Part shown: positions 25,044 to 33,034 of the stretch, one piece after another
How the letters are laid out: each line of letters starts with the position of its first letter
How positions within the stretch are numbered: the stretch's first letter is position 1
Assembly (NCBI GenBank): GCA_002422065.1
Contig: DITO01000061.1
Coordinates: 1-33,053 of the forward strand
Direction: 5' to 3'
Length of the DNA stretch: 33,053 bases
Source of the DNA: Erysipelotrichaceae bacterium UBA6182
GTDB lineage: Bacteria; Bacillota_I; Bacilli_A; Erysipelotrichales; Erysipelotrichaceae
Made by a program: the position numbers and the translations under genes
The notes under the pieces: generated by a model
The model's database searches: none
The model's input: the letters and a program-made list of their open reading frames with translations, nothing else
What the model was told of the DNA's origin: nothing

Positions 25044-25096
25044 TAAAACCTTTAAATGTCAAAGTATTTAAAGTAAAATGAAGCCAGGAGGCTGCT

Positions 25097-25348
25097 ATGA
25101 ATAAAGATAATACCATTGTTATGTCTGTTGAAAGTCTTAGAAAAGAACATATTCGACATGTGTTAAGTACAGTAGCTGATCTATTAAAAGAGCGTGGATA
25201 TAATTCTGTGAATCAACTTGCAGGATATTTAATATCCAATGATCCAGCTTATATTTCCTCTTATAAAGGGGCACGACAACTTATTCAAGAAGTTGAAAGA
25301 AATGACTTGATTGAAGAGTTGTTAATGTTTTATCTCAATTCAAAATGA
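25097..25348 (+). CDS. ireB: IreB family regulatory phosphoprotein (UPF0297/DUF965)
   Basis: An 83-residue small cytosolic protein. The core ERGYNSVNQLAGYLISNDPAYISS and the LIEELLMFYL ending are the family hallmark. In Enterococcus faecalis IreB is phosphorylated on N-terminal threonines by the PASTA kinase IreK and affects cephalosporin tolerance. Here the N terminus offers Thr6, Ser10 and Ser13 as possible sites. CAGGAGG precedes the ATG. It sits in the conserved Bacillota order alaS-ireB-ruvX, and its stop overlaps the ruvX start (ATGA). Confidence 0.92.
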   Translation: MNKDNTIVMSVESLRKEHIRHVLSTVADLLKERGYNSVNQLAGYLISNDPAYISSYKGARQLIQEVERNDLIEELLMFYLNSK

Positions 25349-25761
25349 AGTACATTGGTTTAGATATTGGCAGTAAAACAATCGGTGTAGCCTCATCTTA
25401 TGGAAGCATTGCATCGGTATTGACGACCATTAGATTTGAGCATAACGATCTCGCAACTGGTCTAAAGAAACTACTACAAAATGTTGATTTTTCACAGTGT
25501 GAGAAAATTATTATTGGATATCCATTACATTTGTCAGGTGATGTTTCAGAGAGCTCTCAAAGAGTAGATATTTTTGTTGAGCATTTCAAAGAATTGATTA
25601 ATGTTCCAATTGAACTTGTCGATGAGCGATATTCTACATTGGAAGCATCAAATCTTCTAACTGAACTAAACATGAATCAAAGAAAACAAAGAAAGGTGAT
25701 CGATCAAATAGCGGCTGTAATGATTTTACAACGGTATTTGGACACGGAGGTAAATATATGA
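25345..25761 (+). CDS. ruvX: RuvX/YqgF family Holliday-junction-type nuclease
   Basis: A 138-residue RNase H-fold protein. GLDIGSKTIGVA (5-16) holds the first catalytic Asp. YPLHLSGDVSESSQRV and the DERYST segment supply the other conserved acidic residues. The family is called a putative Holliday junction resolvase and in other bacteria also acts in 5' maturation of 16S rRNA. Length is normal. It overlaps ireB and the DUF1292 gene by four bases on each side. Confidence 0.93.
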   Translation: MKYIGLDIGSKTIGVASSYGSIASVLTTIRFEHNDLATGLKKLLQNVDFSQCEKIIIGYPLHLSGDVSESSQRVDIFVEHFKELINVPIELVDERYSTLEASNLLTELNMNQRKQRKVIDQIAAVMILQRYLDTEVNI

Positions 25762-26027
25762 TTATTGATGAAGGTAAATTTATTGTCATTGATGATGAGA
25801 ATAACGAAATTGAAATGAGTATCATCTTTACAATTAAATCAACAGTAACTCACCGAAATATTGTGTGTTACACTAATGAAAATGATGATGAAGAAGCACA
25901 AGCTTTCGCATCATATTATGATGAAGAAACAGGGGCACTAGAGCCTGTAGTTCTAGAAGAAGAATGGGAATTTATCCAGGAGGTTTTCGATGCCTTTAGT
26001 GAAGAAGAAGAAACAACCGTTAGCTAA
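25758..26027 (+). CDS. DUF1292 protein (YrzB-like)
   Basis: An 89-residue, strongly acidic soluble protein (runs such as DDENNEIEM, NENDDEEAQ, EEEWEFIQEVFDAFSEEEE). It fits the DUF1292/YrzB family, almost always found after ruvX and before mltG in Bacillota. The function is not known to me. The start overlaps the ruvX stop by four bases, and its last 38 bases are shared with the start of mltG in another frame. Confidence 0.85.
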   Translation: MIIDEGKFIVIDDENNEIEMSIIFTIKSTVTHRNIVCYTNENDDEEAQAFASYYDEETGALEPVVLEEEWEFIQEVFDAFSEEEETTVS

Positions 26028-27072
26028 GTCAGTTTTCTTAGTAGTCATATTTCTAATTGTGATTACTGGGTATTTTGCCTTTTCAACTTACCAATCTTTA
26101 TCAGAACCTGTTAGTGAAACCTCTGAGCTTGTAAAATTTGAAGTTGTAGATGGGGACACTATGACCTCTGTTTTAGCTCGATTAGAAAATGAAGGACATA
26201 TTCGAAACCGCTATGTTGCTCGATGGATGCTTCGTGATCAAGATTTTCTTGTCTATAAAGGAAACTTTATGTTAGATACATCTTTAAGTGTCAACGAAAT
26301 GATGGCTGTCTTATCTAATCCAGCACAAGCTATACAAAATACGGTAAGAATAACATTACCACCAGGGTTTTGGGCTAAAGATATGGCAAAAAGAATCTCC
26401 ACATTTACTAATGTAAGTGAGGAAGATCTTTTATCAGCATGGAATGATGAAACCTATGTTGAATCTTTGATTAGTGAGTTTTCTGTGCTTACAGAAGCGA
26501 TACTTACAGGTAAAGATGATGTAAGAATACTACTTGAAGGATACTTATCGCCAAATACCTACGAATTTTTTGTTGATACATCAGTAGATGCCATCACACG
26601 AGTTTTGATAAATGAAACTCAACGTGTTTATACTACCCATAAAGTTGATTTTGATCAAAGTCAACGAACTATACATGACATATTTGTAATGGCATCAATT
26701 GTTGAATATGAAGCTTCAGAATTTGATGATATGAAAATGGTGGCAGGAGTATTTTACAATCGCTTAAACATAAATATGCGATTACAATCTTCAGTGACTG
26801 TTTGTTATGCTCTTTATGAGTTTGAAGATTGGCGTGACTGCGAAAGCTATGAGAATCAGCAAATCAGAAGCCCTTATAACACCTATGTTACAAGTGGCTT
26901 ACCTGCTGGACCTATCTTAAATCCAAGTGAAACTGCAATATTAGCAACACTTAACTATGAACCATCACGTTATTTCTACTTTCTAGCTGATGTTTATGGA
27001 GATGGAACAGTTTACTATGCAGAAACTTTTGCACAGCATCAAGCAAACATTGATAAATACTTACGAAGATAG
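25990..27072 (+). CDS. mltG: Endolytic murein transglycosylase MltG
   Basis: A 360-residue membrane-anchored enzyme that cuts nascent glycan strands in peptidoglycan and so sets chain length; in Gram-positives it works with the elongation machinery. It has a Lys-rich N terminus, a single span at 13-32, a LysM-like part (about 48-110) and the YceG catalytic domain. Glu239 in MASIVEYE matches the catalytic Glu of E. coli MltG; LEGYLSPNTYEF, GVFYNRL and TSGLPAGPILNPS are conserved. CCAGGAGG places the start at 25990, inside the end of the DUF1292 gene. Confidence 0.94.
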   Translation: MPLVKKKKQPLAKSVFLVVIFLIVITGYFAFSTYQSLSEPVSETSELVKFEVVDGDTMTSVLARLENEGHIRNRYVARWMLRDQDFLVYKGNFMLDTSLSVNEMMAVLSNPAQAIQNTVRITLPPGFWAKDMAKRISTFTNVSEEDLLSAWNDETYVESLISEFSVLTEAILTGKDDVRILLEGYLSPNTYEFFVDTSVDAITRVLINETQRVYTTHKVDFDQSQRTIHDIFVMASIVEYEASEFDDMKMVAGVFYNRLNINMRLQSSVTVCYALYEFEDWRDCESYENQQIRSPYNTYVTSGLPAGPILNPSETAILATLNYEPSRYFYFLADVYGDGTVYYAETFAQHQANIDKYLRR

Positions 27073-27079
27073 GTGAATT

Positions 27080-27712
27080 ATGAAAAGACCCATTATTATA
27101 GGAATTGCCGGAGGTAGTGCTTCAGGCAAAACACTCATTTCTAAGCGATTAAAGAAAGCTTTTGAGTCAAGTAACTCAATGATCATCATTAAACAAGATG
27201 ATTACTATCTTGACCAATCCAATATGGAAATGAGTGAGCGAATAAAAACCAATTACGATCATCCTTTTGCATTTGATAACGAATTGTTGGTTTCTCATTT
27301 AAAACACCTTATCAACAGGCAAGCAATTAACAAACCAACCTATGATTTTGTTAATCATACTCGAAGCGATCTTATTGAGCATGTACAAAGTGCTGATGTC
27401 ATTGTTATTGAAGGATTGTTTGTCCTTGAGAATACACAACTAAGAGATCTTTGTGACATCAAGGTATTTGTTGAAACAGAAGCAGACATACGATTCATTC
27501 GTCGATTATCTCGAGACGTACATCAACGCGGGCGTTCACTTGATAGTGTTATTGAGCAGTATTTGAAAACAGTTCGTGTCATGCATGAGCAGTTCATTCA
27601 ACCATCCAAAAAGTTCGCTGATGTCATAATTCCTGAAGGTGGTAAGAATGATGTGGCTATTGACTTGCTCACCACCAAGATTAGTAGTATCATTACACAA
27701 AACATGCTATAA
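27080..27712 (+). CDS. udk: Uridine kinase
   Basis: A 210-residue P-loop kinase phosphorylating uridine and cytidine to UMP and CMP in pyrimidine salvage. Walker A is GGSASGKT (11-18). IKQDDYYLD, NYDHPFAFD and the RDVHQRGRS lid are diagnostic, and FVETEADIRFIRRL is conserved. Length is normal. AGGTG precedes the ATG. The gene follows mltG by seven bases and precedes greA, an order seen in many Bacillota. Confidence 0.95.
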   Translation: MKRPIIIGIAGGSASGKTLISKRLKKAFESSNSMIIIKQDDYYLDQSNMEMSERIKTNYDHPFAFDNELLVSHLKHLINRQAINKPTYDFVNHTRSDLIEHVQSADVIVIEGLFVLENTQLRDLCDIKVFVETEADIRFIRRLSRDVHQRGRSLDSVIEQYLKTVRVMHEQFIQPSKKFADVIIPEGGKNDVAIDLLTTKISSIITQNML

Positions 27713-27713
27713 T
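27705..27713 (+). promoter_or_regulatory. Extended -10 promoter of greA
   Basis: TGCTATAAT (27705-27713) lies across the udk stop codon and 22 bases before the greA ATG. The -35 position is poor, which extended -10 promoters tolerate. It may allow greA to be expressed apart from the long upstream operon. Confidence 0.6.
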
Positions 27714-27735
27714 TTCAAAGCGTTAGGAGATGACT

Positions 27736-28227
27736 ATGAACTTAGAAAAAGTATATGTAACCCAACAAGGGTATGAAGATTTACTCAAAGAGTATGAAAC
27801 ACTCGTACACGTAACCCGTAAAGATGTCATTGAAGAACTTCAAGCGGCACGTGCTCAAGGTGACTTAAGCGAAAATGCAGACTATGATGCAGCGCGAGAT
27901 CGTCAAGCACGTATTGAAGGGCGTATTCGTGAAGTTGAAACAATGCTTAACAATATCGAAATTATTGATGATAAAAAATCATCAAAAGTAATTCGTATTG
28001 GATCAACATTTACTATGTGTGAGCTTGTAAAAAACTCAAAGGGAAAACTCGTTGATGGTGAATCAGAACGTTTTACTATCGTCGGTTCAGTGGAAGCAGA
28101 TCCATTAAATGGAAAACTATCTAATGTAAGTCCTTTAGCACAAGCTATTCTTGATCGTAAAGAAGGCGATGTAGCAACAGTAAACATTGATCAACCTTAT
28201 GATGTAAAAATACTTACAATCGAATAG
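27736..28227 (+). CDS. greA: Transcription elongation factor GreA
   Basis: A 163-residue factor that rescues backtracked RNA polymerase by stimulating transcript cleavage. The N-terminal coiled coil carries the acidic tip ARAQGDLSENADYDAARDRQ, and the C-terminal FKBP-like domain has SPLAQAILDRKEGDVATV. The start is the second of two close ATGs, because TAGGAG (27724-27729) leaves six bases before 27736 but none before 27730. No clear terminator follows; comEA begins 41 bases later, so read-through is possible. Confidence 0.95.
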   Translation: MNLEKVYVTQQGYEDLLKEYETLVHVTRKDVIEELQAARAQGDLSENADYDAARDRQARIEGRIREVETMLNNIEIIDDKKSSKVIRIGSTFTMCELVKNSKGKLVDGESERFTIVGSVEADPLNGKLSNVSPLAQAILDRKEGDVATVNIDQPYDVKILTIE

Positions 28228-28268
28228 GAATTAATTCACTTAAATCATAAATTAAAACAGGAGGAACT

Positions 28269-28727
28269 ATGAAAATCTATCCTGTTTTTTTCTTGTTCAT
28301 GCTTGTTGCATGTGATCCTAATACACCTTATATAATAAGTCCTTCAGCAACAATGAATGTCTATATCAGTGGTGCTGTCAATACAGAGCAATGGATTAAA
28401 GTTCCAAATTTTTCTACTTATGAAGAGATTTTTCATTTAATAGACTTTGATGTTAATGCAGATGAAAATGCAATTCATCCATCTCAAATATTTAGACATA
28501 ATGACATTATTGAGATTCCTTTCATAAAAGATACTCCTTGTATTGCAATCAATACTGCAACATTTGAAGAACTCATCACACTAAATGGTGTTGGTGAAGT
28601 TACAGCTAAGCGTATTTTAGATTATCGCACATCCTATGGATTCTTTAGATCTCTTGAAGATCTAATGCAAATTAAAGGGATCAAAGAAAAGACGTTTGAT
28701 AAATTCAAACATCAGATATGTCTATAA
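28269..28727 (+). CDS. comEA: ComEA-like DNA receptor, apparently a lipoprotein
   Basis: A 152-residue protein. A SLBB-like segment (about 28-88, starting MNVYISGAV) is followed by a helix-hairpin-helix pair at about 95-150 (INTATFEELITLNGVGEVTA and LEDLMQIKGIKEKTF), as in ComEA, which binds incoming double-stranded DNA outside the membrane. Classical ComEA has an uncleaved membrane anchor. Here the N terminus is a very short signal sequence ending in a lipobox, LVAC with Cys15, so the mature protein would be lipid-anchored. AGGAGG precedes the ATG. comEC overlaps its end by ten bases. Confidence 0.88.
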   Translation: MKIYPVFFLFMLVACDPNTPYIISPSATMNVYISGAVNTEQWIKVPNFSTYEEIFHLIDFDVNADENAIHPSQIFRHNDIIEIPFIKDTPCIAINTATFEELITLNGVGEVTAKRILDYRTSYGFFRSLEDLMQIKGIKEKTFDKFKHQICL

Positions 28728-30550
28728 AACCACAATTTATCCTTGCATTATTGCTTTATGTTGCAAGCAAGAATGGTGTTTCAATATTCGTGATTCTAAC
28801 ATTAATAATCACATGGCTTTGGATTGAAAAAGGGAAGTCATTCTTTATTATTTTAAGTTTTACACTGCTATACCTTATGACGTCATCAATTGAAAACCAA
28901 TCGATACCTCCAAACCAATTCAAGTGTGTACCAGTAGTTAAAGTATACTCAACAGGAATGGAAATAGAAGTTAACTCTCAACGTTTTAGATCATTTGATA
29001 TCACACCAAGTAGCAATGCTTCTAAAGTCTGTGCCATGATGCACTTTAAAGAACAACACATGTACGAAAGAAGGTTCATAGATCCACTTACTCGCTATCA
29101 ACAATCCAATAACATACGAGGTACAGTAACTCTATCAAATATTGAAATTGTTGAACATTCATGGTTTGGTCGATTAAAACAAACCATTAGTGAGTGGATC
29201 TTTCCACATAAAGAAGAGGACCAGTTTTGGATGATTCATCACAGTGGATTATGGCTGACATCTCTAGTTTCAATACTTACATCTTTACTTCATTTAAAAC
29301 TCAAACAAGGTCATGTTCACATCATAATTCATATGATACTTGTTTTCTTTTCATTCTTAATGTGGGATGCAAGAACAGTACGTCTTCTAATACAATCAAG
29401 TTTTCGATTATTAAAAGTGCCACCTACCATATCAAGTTATATTGCACTAGTGGGTATTATCGTATTATTTCCGTTTAGCGTAACTTCACTCGCATTTCTT
29501 TTTCCTTTGATTTTCTTAATGATTCGCATCAATCGTTGGCACAATATAAAACGATGGATTGTTCTTCTCTCACTCCAACAATGGATTTTTGCCTCATTCT
29601 CACCTTTATTTCTCATCTTATATGGAGTTCTAGGTCAAGTCATCTGGGGACTTCACTTAATCAATCGTATCTTTAATATCTCATATCTTATTTCTATGCT
29701 GAATCAGTTTTTAATCGTTGTTGATCAATCCTTTAAAGTTGTAGGTGGATTATCAGCGGGTGTATTCTTCTCGATTTTATTTTTACTATCACTTAATCCA
29801 TTAAAAAGAAAGCAAAAAATATTGATTACATGTCTTATCCTAGTATTTTTAGTTCAGCCATCTCAATGGATATCTCAAGTTCACTTTATCAATATTGGTC
29901 AAGGTCATGCGACATTAATAAAACATAGAAATAAATCTGTGCTAATTGACACTGGAAAGCGTAGTCACTATGCTTATCTAAAACATACTCTTAATAGTCA
30001 TCGTATAAGAACTCTTGATGCTCTTCTTATTACACATGATGATGATGATCATAGTGGAAGTGTTGAGCACCTTATGAATGATAAGATCATAACCACCCCA
30101 TGGCCTCATAAGTCGTCTTGGGAAGCTAAAGATTTCATAGTTCAATCACTCTTAGATGAGCAATATGAAGATTCAAATGAAGATAGTGGCATATATTACG
30201 TTCGAATTCATAATTTAACACTACTTTTAACAGGGGATGCTTATCATGCACAAGAAAAGAAACTCATTGATCTTTATCACAATCTTAGTGTGGATGTATT
30301 ATTAGTTGGTCATCATGGTTCTAGAACAAGTACTCATCCAGACTTCATTGCACACATAAAACCAACATTAAGCATTATTTCAGCACAAAATTCAATCTAT
30401 GGACATCCTCATGTTGAAACACTTAGAACTCTACAAAAACACCAATCAATGATCCTTGAACTAGAAAAACATGGAGATGTCAGTATTTATATTCTTCCAT
30501 GGTTTAAAGTAGTCTTATCAAGTGCAGGTGGATTTGCTATAATGAGGTAG
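28718..30550 (+). CDS. comEC: ComEC/Rec2 family DNA-uptake channel protein (short form)
   Basis: A 610-residue membrane protein that carries single-stranded DNA into the cell during transformation. The N-terminal part (about 1-130) has two or three helices and a DUF4131-like segment. The competence domain follows (about 175-390; SGLWLTSLVS and WDARTVRLLIQSS stand for the usual SG-H and ARA motifs), and then a metallo-beta-lactamase domain (from about 390) with THDDDDHSGS, LTGDAYH, LLVGHHGSRTS and YGHPH. These metal-binding motifs look intact, which fits a working nuclease. It is about 100-150 residues shorter than Bacillus ComEC. The start overlaps comEA; holA follows after one base. Confidence 0.9.
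   Translation: MSIKPQFILALLLYVASKNGVSIFVILTLIITWLWIEKGKSFFIILSFTLLYLMTSSIENQSIPPNQFKCVPVVKVYSTGMEIEVNSQRFRSFDITPSSNASKVCAMMHFKEQHMYERRFIDPLTRYQQSNNIRGTVTLSNIEIVEHSWFGRLKQTISEWIFPHKEEDQFWMIHHSGLWLTSLVSILTSLLHLKLKQGHVHIIIHMILVFFSFLMWDARTVRLLIQSSFRLLKVPPTISSYIALVGIIVLFPFSVTSLAFLFPLIFLMIRINRWHNIKRWIVLLSLQQWIFASFSPLFLILYGVLGQVIWGLHLINRIFNISYLISMLNQFLIVVDQSFKVVGGLSAGVFFSILFLLSLNPLKRKQKILITCLILVFLVQPSQWISQVHFINIGQGHATLIKHRNKSVLIDTGKRSHYAYLKHTLNSHRIRTLDALLITHDDDDHSGSVEHLMNDKIITTPWPHKSSWEAKDFIVQSLLDEQYEDSNEDSGIYYVRIHNLTLLLTGDAYHAQEKKLIDLYHNLSVDVLLVGHHGSRTSTHPDFIAHIKPTLSIISAQNSIYGHPHVETLRTLQKHQSMILELEKHGDVSIYILPWFKVVLSSAGGFAIMR
30535..30543 (+). promoter_or_regulatory. Possible extended -10 just before holA
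   Basis: TGCTATAAT lies eight bases before the holA ATG, at the end of comEC. If used, the message would begin within about two bases of the ATG and exclude the GAGG site. It may be fortuitous. Confidence 0.35.
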
Positions 30551-30551
30551 T

Positions 30552-31484
30552 ATGAAAACACTCGTCGTTGCTCACTCAAAATCTGATATCCATGATGTCA
30601 TTAAAAAAGAAGTTAGTAAAACAATTGATCCTACAAATGTGGATTGGTTTTTTTATGATTTAAATGAAAATGATGTCGATGTGGATGATCTTATCCATCA
30701 ATGCATTAGCTTAAGTATGTTTGATATGCCGCGAGTAATTCTCATCTATTTCAATGCAAATCATAAACGTAATAAAGATGTTGCGGAAGCATTACATTAT
30801 ATGGATGATGCAATCCTATGTTTTGTTGGTGTAGAAGGGAAGCGATTCTCAGCTCAAGATCCTATTATTTCAGCAATAAGCGTAGAAAAGAGACGCATTG
30901 AGATACAAGCACTTACACCTCGAGTAAAAAGTGACTTAATCCTTTCACTTCTCAAGCAATACAAAGTTAAGCTTAGCCCTTCACAAATAGAATACTTAAA
31001 TACCGTATTATCCAATGATCGAAATCAAATTGAATCCGAAATAAATAAACTTTCTTTATATCCATCTGAGATAACTAACAGTACACTAAAAGTTCTTGTA
31101 CGTCCTCAAATGAGTGATAGTGTTTTTGAACTGAGCAAAGCCATTATGAAAAAGGATTTAAATCAATCCTTTGGTCTATACCAAGACCTAATGCTTCTTA
31201 AAGTTGATCCTGTTGCCATTATTCCAATTCTAGCTTGGCAGTTAAGACTTATGCTTCAAATCTTTGAACTAAAAGCCCATGGGATGCCTGTAGCTTCCAT
31301 GAATCAAGTACTTAATGAAAATCCATATTCCTTCGAAAAAGCATTAGAATACACACGCTTCACATCCCATCAAAGTGTAAAGCAATTATTAATGATGTTG
31401 TCTCATCTAGATGCAAACATCAAACAAGGCAAACAAGACAAAAAAATAGGATTCGAGCGATTTTTGCTAGAAAGCGTGAGATAA
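30552..31484 (+). CDS. holA: DNA polymerase III delta subunit (clamp loader)
   Basis: A 310-residue protein with the HolA pattern: a start MKTLVVAHSK, a loosely conserved AAA+ N-terminal part without Walker A (CISLSMFDMPRVILI at about 51-65), the KLSLYPSEI helix, and a C-terminal domain with VDPVAIIPILAWQLRLMLQI and a final KQDKKIGFERFLLESVR. Delta opens the sliding clamp for loading. Its place after comEC matches the comEC-yqeN order of Bacillus. The start is one base after the comEC stop, with GAGG upstream. Confidence 0.92.
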   Translation: MKTLVVAHSKSDIHDVIKKEVSKTIDPTNVDWFFYDLNENDVDVDDLIHQCISLSMFDMPRVILIYFNANHKRNKDVAEALHYMDDAILCFVGVEGKRFSAQDPIISAISVEKRRIEIQALTPRVKSDLILSLLKQYKVKLSPSQIEYLNTVLSNDRNQIESEINKLSLYPSEITNSTLKVLVRPQMSDSVFELSKAIMKKDLNQSFGLYQDLMLLKVDPVAIIPILAWQLRLMLQIFELKAHGMPVASMNQVLNENPYSFEKALEYTRFTSHQSVKQLLMMLSHLDANIKQGKQDKKIGFERFLLESVR

Positions 31485-32699
31485 ATGGAATCATTAAAAG
31501 AACTCTATAAAATTGGTCCTGGACCATCAAGTTCACATACATTAGCTCCTATGCGAGCATGTGAACTATTTAAAGAACATGTAAGTGATGTTACATATTA
31601 TGAAGTAGAACTATATGGTTCATTATCATTAACCGGTAAAGGACATCAAACAGACTACATTATTGAAAAAACATTAGCCCCTGTACCAACTCAGGTTATC
31701 TTTAAAATGGATTGGGATTATGATTTTCCATCAGGTTTAATTTTAAAAGCTTATAAGAATGAGCAATGTATTCTTACATGGGTTGTTTACTCTTTAGGTG
31801 GGGGATCCATTAAGATACTTAATACTGACTATGATTTTCAAAAGTCAATATATCCTCAAAAGTCACTTTGTGAAGTCTATCACTTTTGTAAAGAAAATAA
31901 GTTAACCTTACCTCAATACATCTATCATTATGAACCTGATATAAAACCGTATTTAGAAGACATCCTTATGGCTATGTTTCAATCAGTTCGTGAAGGCTTA
32001 AAACAGGAAGGATTACTTCCAGGGACTCTAAAACTTAAGAGAGTTGCTAAGGATCTTTATTTTAAAGCTTCTCACAGCACCTCAGAAGACAAAGGAAAGC
32101 GTTTAAGACTGATGGCTTACTCATATGCTGTCAGTGAGCAAAATGCCTCAAATCAAATGGTAGTCACTGCTCCAACAATGGGAGCATGTGGAATATTGCC
32201 TTCACTTCTTTATTATGCATATTATGATTTAGGTTTTGAAAAACATCGACTTATCGATGGTTTAGCTGTAGCAGGTATCTTTGGTAATCTTATTAAAACA
32301 AACGCAACGATTTCAGGAGCGATTGGGGGATGTCAAGCTGAAGTAGGAAGTGCATGTTCTATGGCCGCTGCCGCAAAGGCATTTCTTGATGGTCATTCGA
32401 TGAAAGTGATTGAAAATGCGGCTGAAATAGCAATGGAGCATCATTTAGGATTAACATGTGATCCAATTGCAGGATATGTCATGATTCCTTGTATTGAGCG
32501 TAATGCAGCGGCTGTGCTTAGAGCATTTGATGCAGTTTTCATGTCAGCAACGCTATCAGATTTTAAAGATAATGTTGTTGGGTTTGATGAAGTAGTTTCT
32601 ACAATGAATTATACAGGTCAAAAACTAGTCATAGAATTAAAAGAAACATCCCTTGGTGGATTAGCAACAATCGTTAATGTTGATAAAAAAAGTGTTTAG
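31485..32699 (+). CDS. sdaA: Iron-sulfur-dependent L-serine dehydratase, single-chain
   Basis: A 404-residue enzyme turning L-serine into pyruvate and ammonia. The N-terminal beta domain starts with the signature GPGPSSSHTLAPMRA; the alpha domain has APTMGACGILPS and GAIGGCQAEVGSACSMAAAA. Cys283, Cys325 and Cys336 have the 42- and 11-residue spacing of the three cluster-binding cysteines that I recall from Legionella serine dehydratase. That enzyme has a C-terminal cysteine as fourth ligand; this protein is about 50 residues shorter and ends without one. Its ATG directly follows the holA stop with only a weak GTGAG site, so it is translationally coupled. In Bacillus no such gene lies here. 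Confidence 0.92.
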   Translation: MESLKELYKIGPGPSSSHTLAPMRACELFKEHVSDVTYYEVELYGSLSLTGKGHQTDYIIEKTLAPVPTQVIFKMDWDYDFPSGLILKAYKNEQCILTWVVYSLGGGSIKILNTDYDFQKSIYPQKSLCEVYHFCKENKLTLPQYIYHYEPDIKPYLEDILMAMFQSVREGLKQEGLLPGTLKLKRVAKDLYFKASHSTSEDKGKRLRLMAYSYAVSEQNASNQMVVTAPTMGACGILPSLLYYAYYDLGFEKHRLIDGLAVAGIFGNLIKTNATISGAIGGCQAEVGSACSMAAAAKAFLDGHSMKVIENAAEIAMEHHLGLTCDPIAGYVMIPCIERNAAAVLRAFDAVFMSATLSDFKDNVVGFDEVVSTMNYTGQKLVIELKETSLGGLATIVNVDKKSV

Positions 32700-32722
32700 T
32701 CTTGAGGACTAAACACTTTTTT
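32686..32722. terminator. Bidirectional terminator between sdaA and rpsT
   Basis: A 16-base perfect stem (32686-32701 with 32707-32722) around five bases, with A-tract and T-tract within the arms. It contains the stop codons of both converging genes. Confidence 0.9.
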
Positions 32723-32981
32723 CTAGTGCATTGAAAGCTTTTGCAAATCTTGCTTTTTGACGAGCAGCATAGTTCTTGTGGTAGATTCCACTAGTGACTG
32801 CTTTGTCAAGTTTAGAATTCAATGTGTTAAGGGCGTTAATAGCACCTTCTTTATCTTGTGCGGAGATAAGTTTAATCACTGATTTCATCGCAGTTTTAAG
32901 TGCTGATTTTTCAGAAGTGATTGCCGCTGCTTTTTTCACGTTAGTGAGTGCGCGTTTCTTCTGAGATTTGATATTTGGCAT
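32709..32981 (-). CDS. rpsT: 30S ribosomal protein S20
   Basis: A 90-residue, Lys/Arg/Ala-rich protein that binds 16S rRNA early in small-subunit assembly. MPNIKSQKKRALTNVKK, the central SALKTAMKSVIK and the C-terminal YHKNYAARQKARFAKAFN are typical, and length is normal. AAGGAGGAT precedes the ATG. It is the only gene on the reverse strand at this end and converges on sdaA. Confidence 0.96.
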   Translation of the reverse strand: MPNIKSQKKRALTNVKKAAAITSEKSALKTAMKSVIKLISAQDKEGAINALNTLNSKLDKAVTSGIYHKNYAARQKARFAKAFNALEKSV

Positions 32982-33005
32982 ACGATCCTCCTTAATTGCT
33001 TTTTT

Positions 33006-33034
33006 ATTATAGCAACACCAACATCAAATTGCAA
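33006..33034 (-). promoter_or_regulatory. rpsT promoter
   Basis: On the reverse strand TTGCAA (33034-33029), 17 bases and TATAAT (33011-33006), with TGC just before the -10. The leader would be only about 17-20 bases, just enough for the ribosome site. Confidence 0.75.

Noticed and set aside
25050..25073. CTTTAAAT...ATTTAAAG inverted repeat after alaS as a terminator
   Set aside because: The stem is AT-only and no T tract follows; a promoter there is also weak, so it was not listed as a feature.
27903..28187. Reverse-strand open frame over greA
   Set aside because: It is antisense to a fully conserved GreA and has no start signal.
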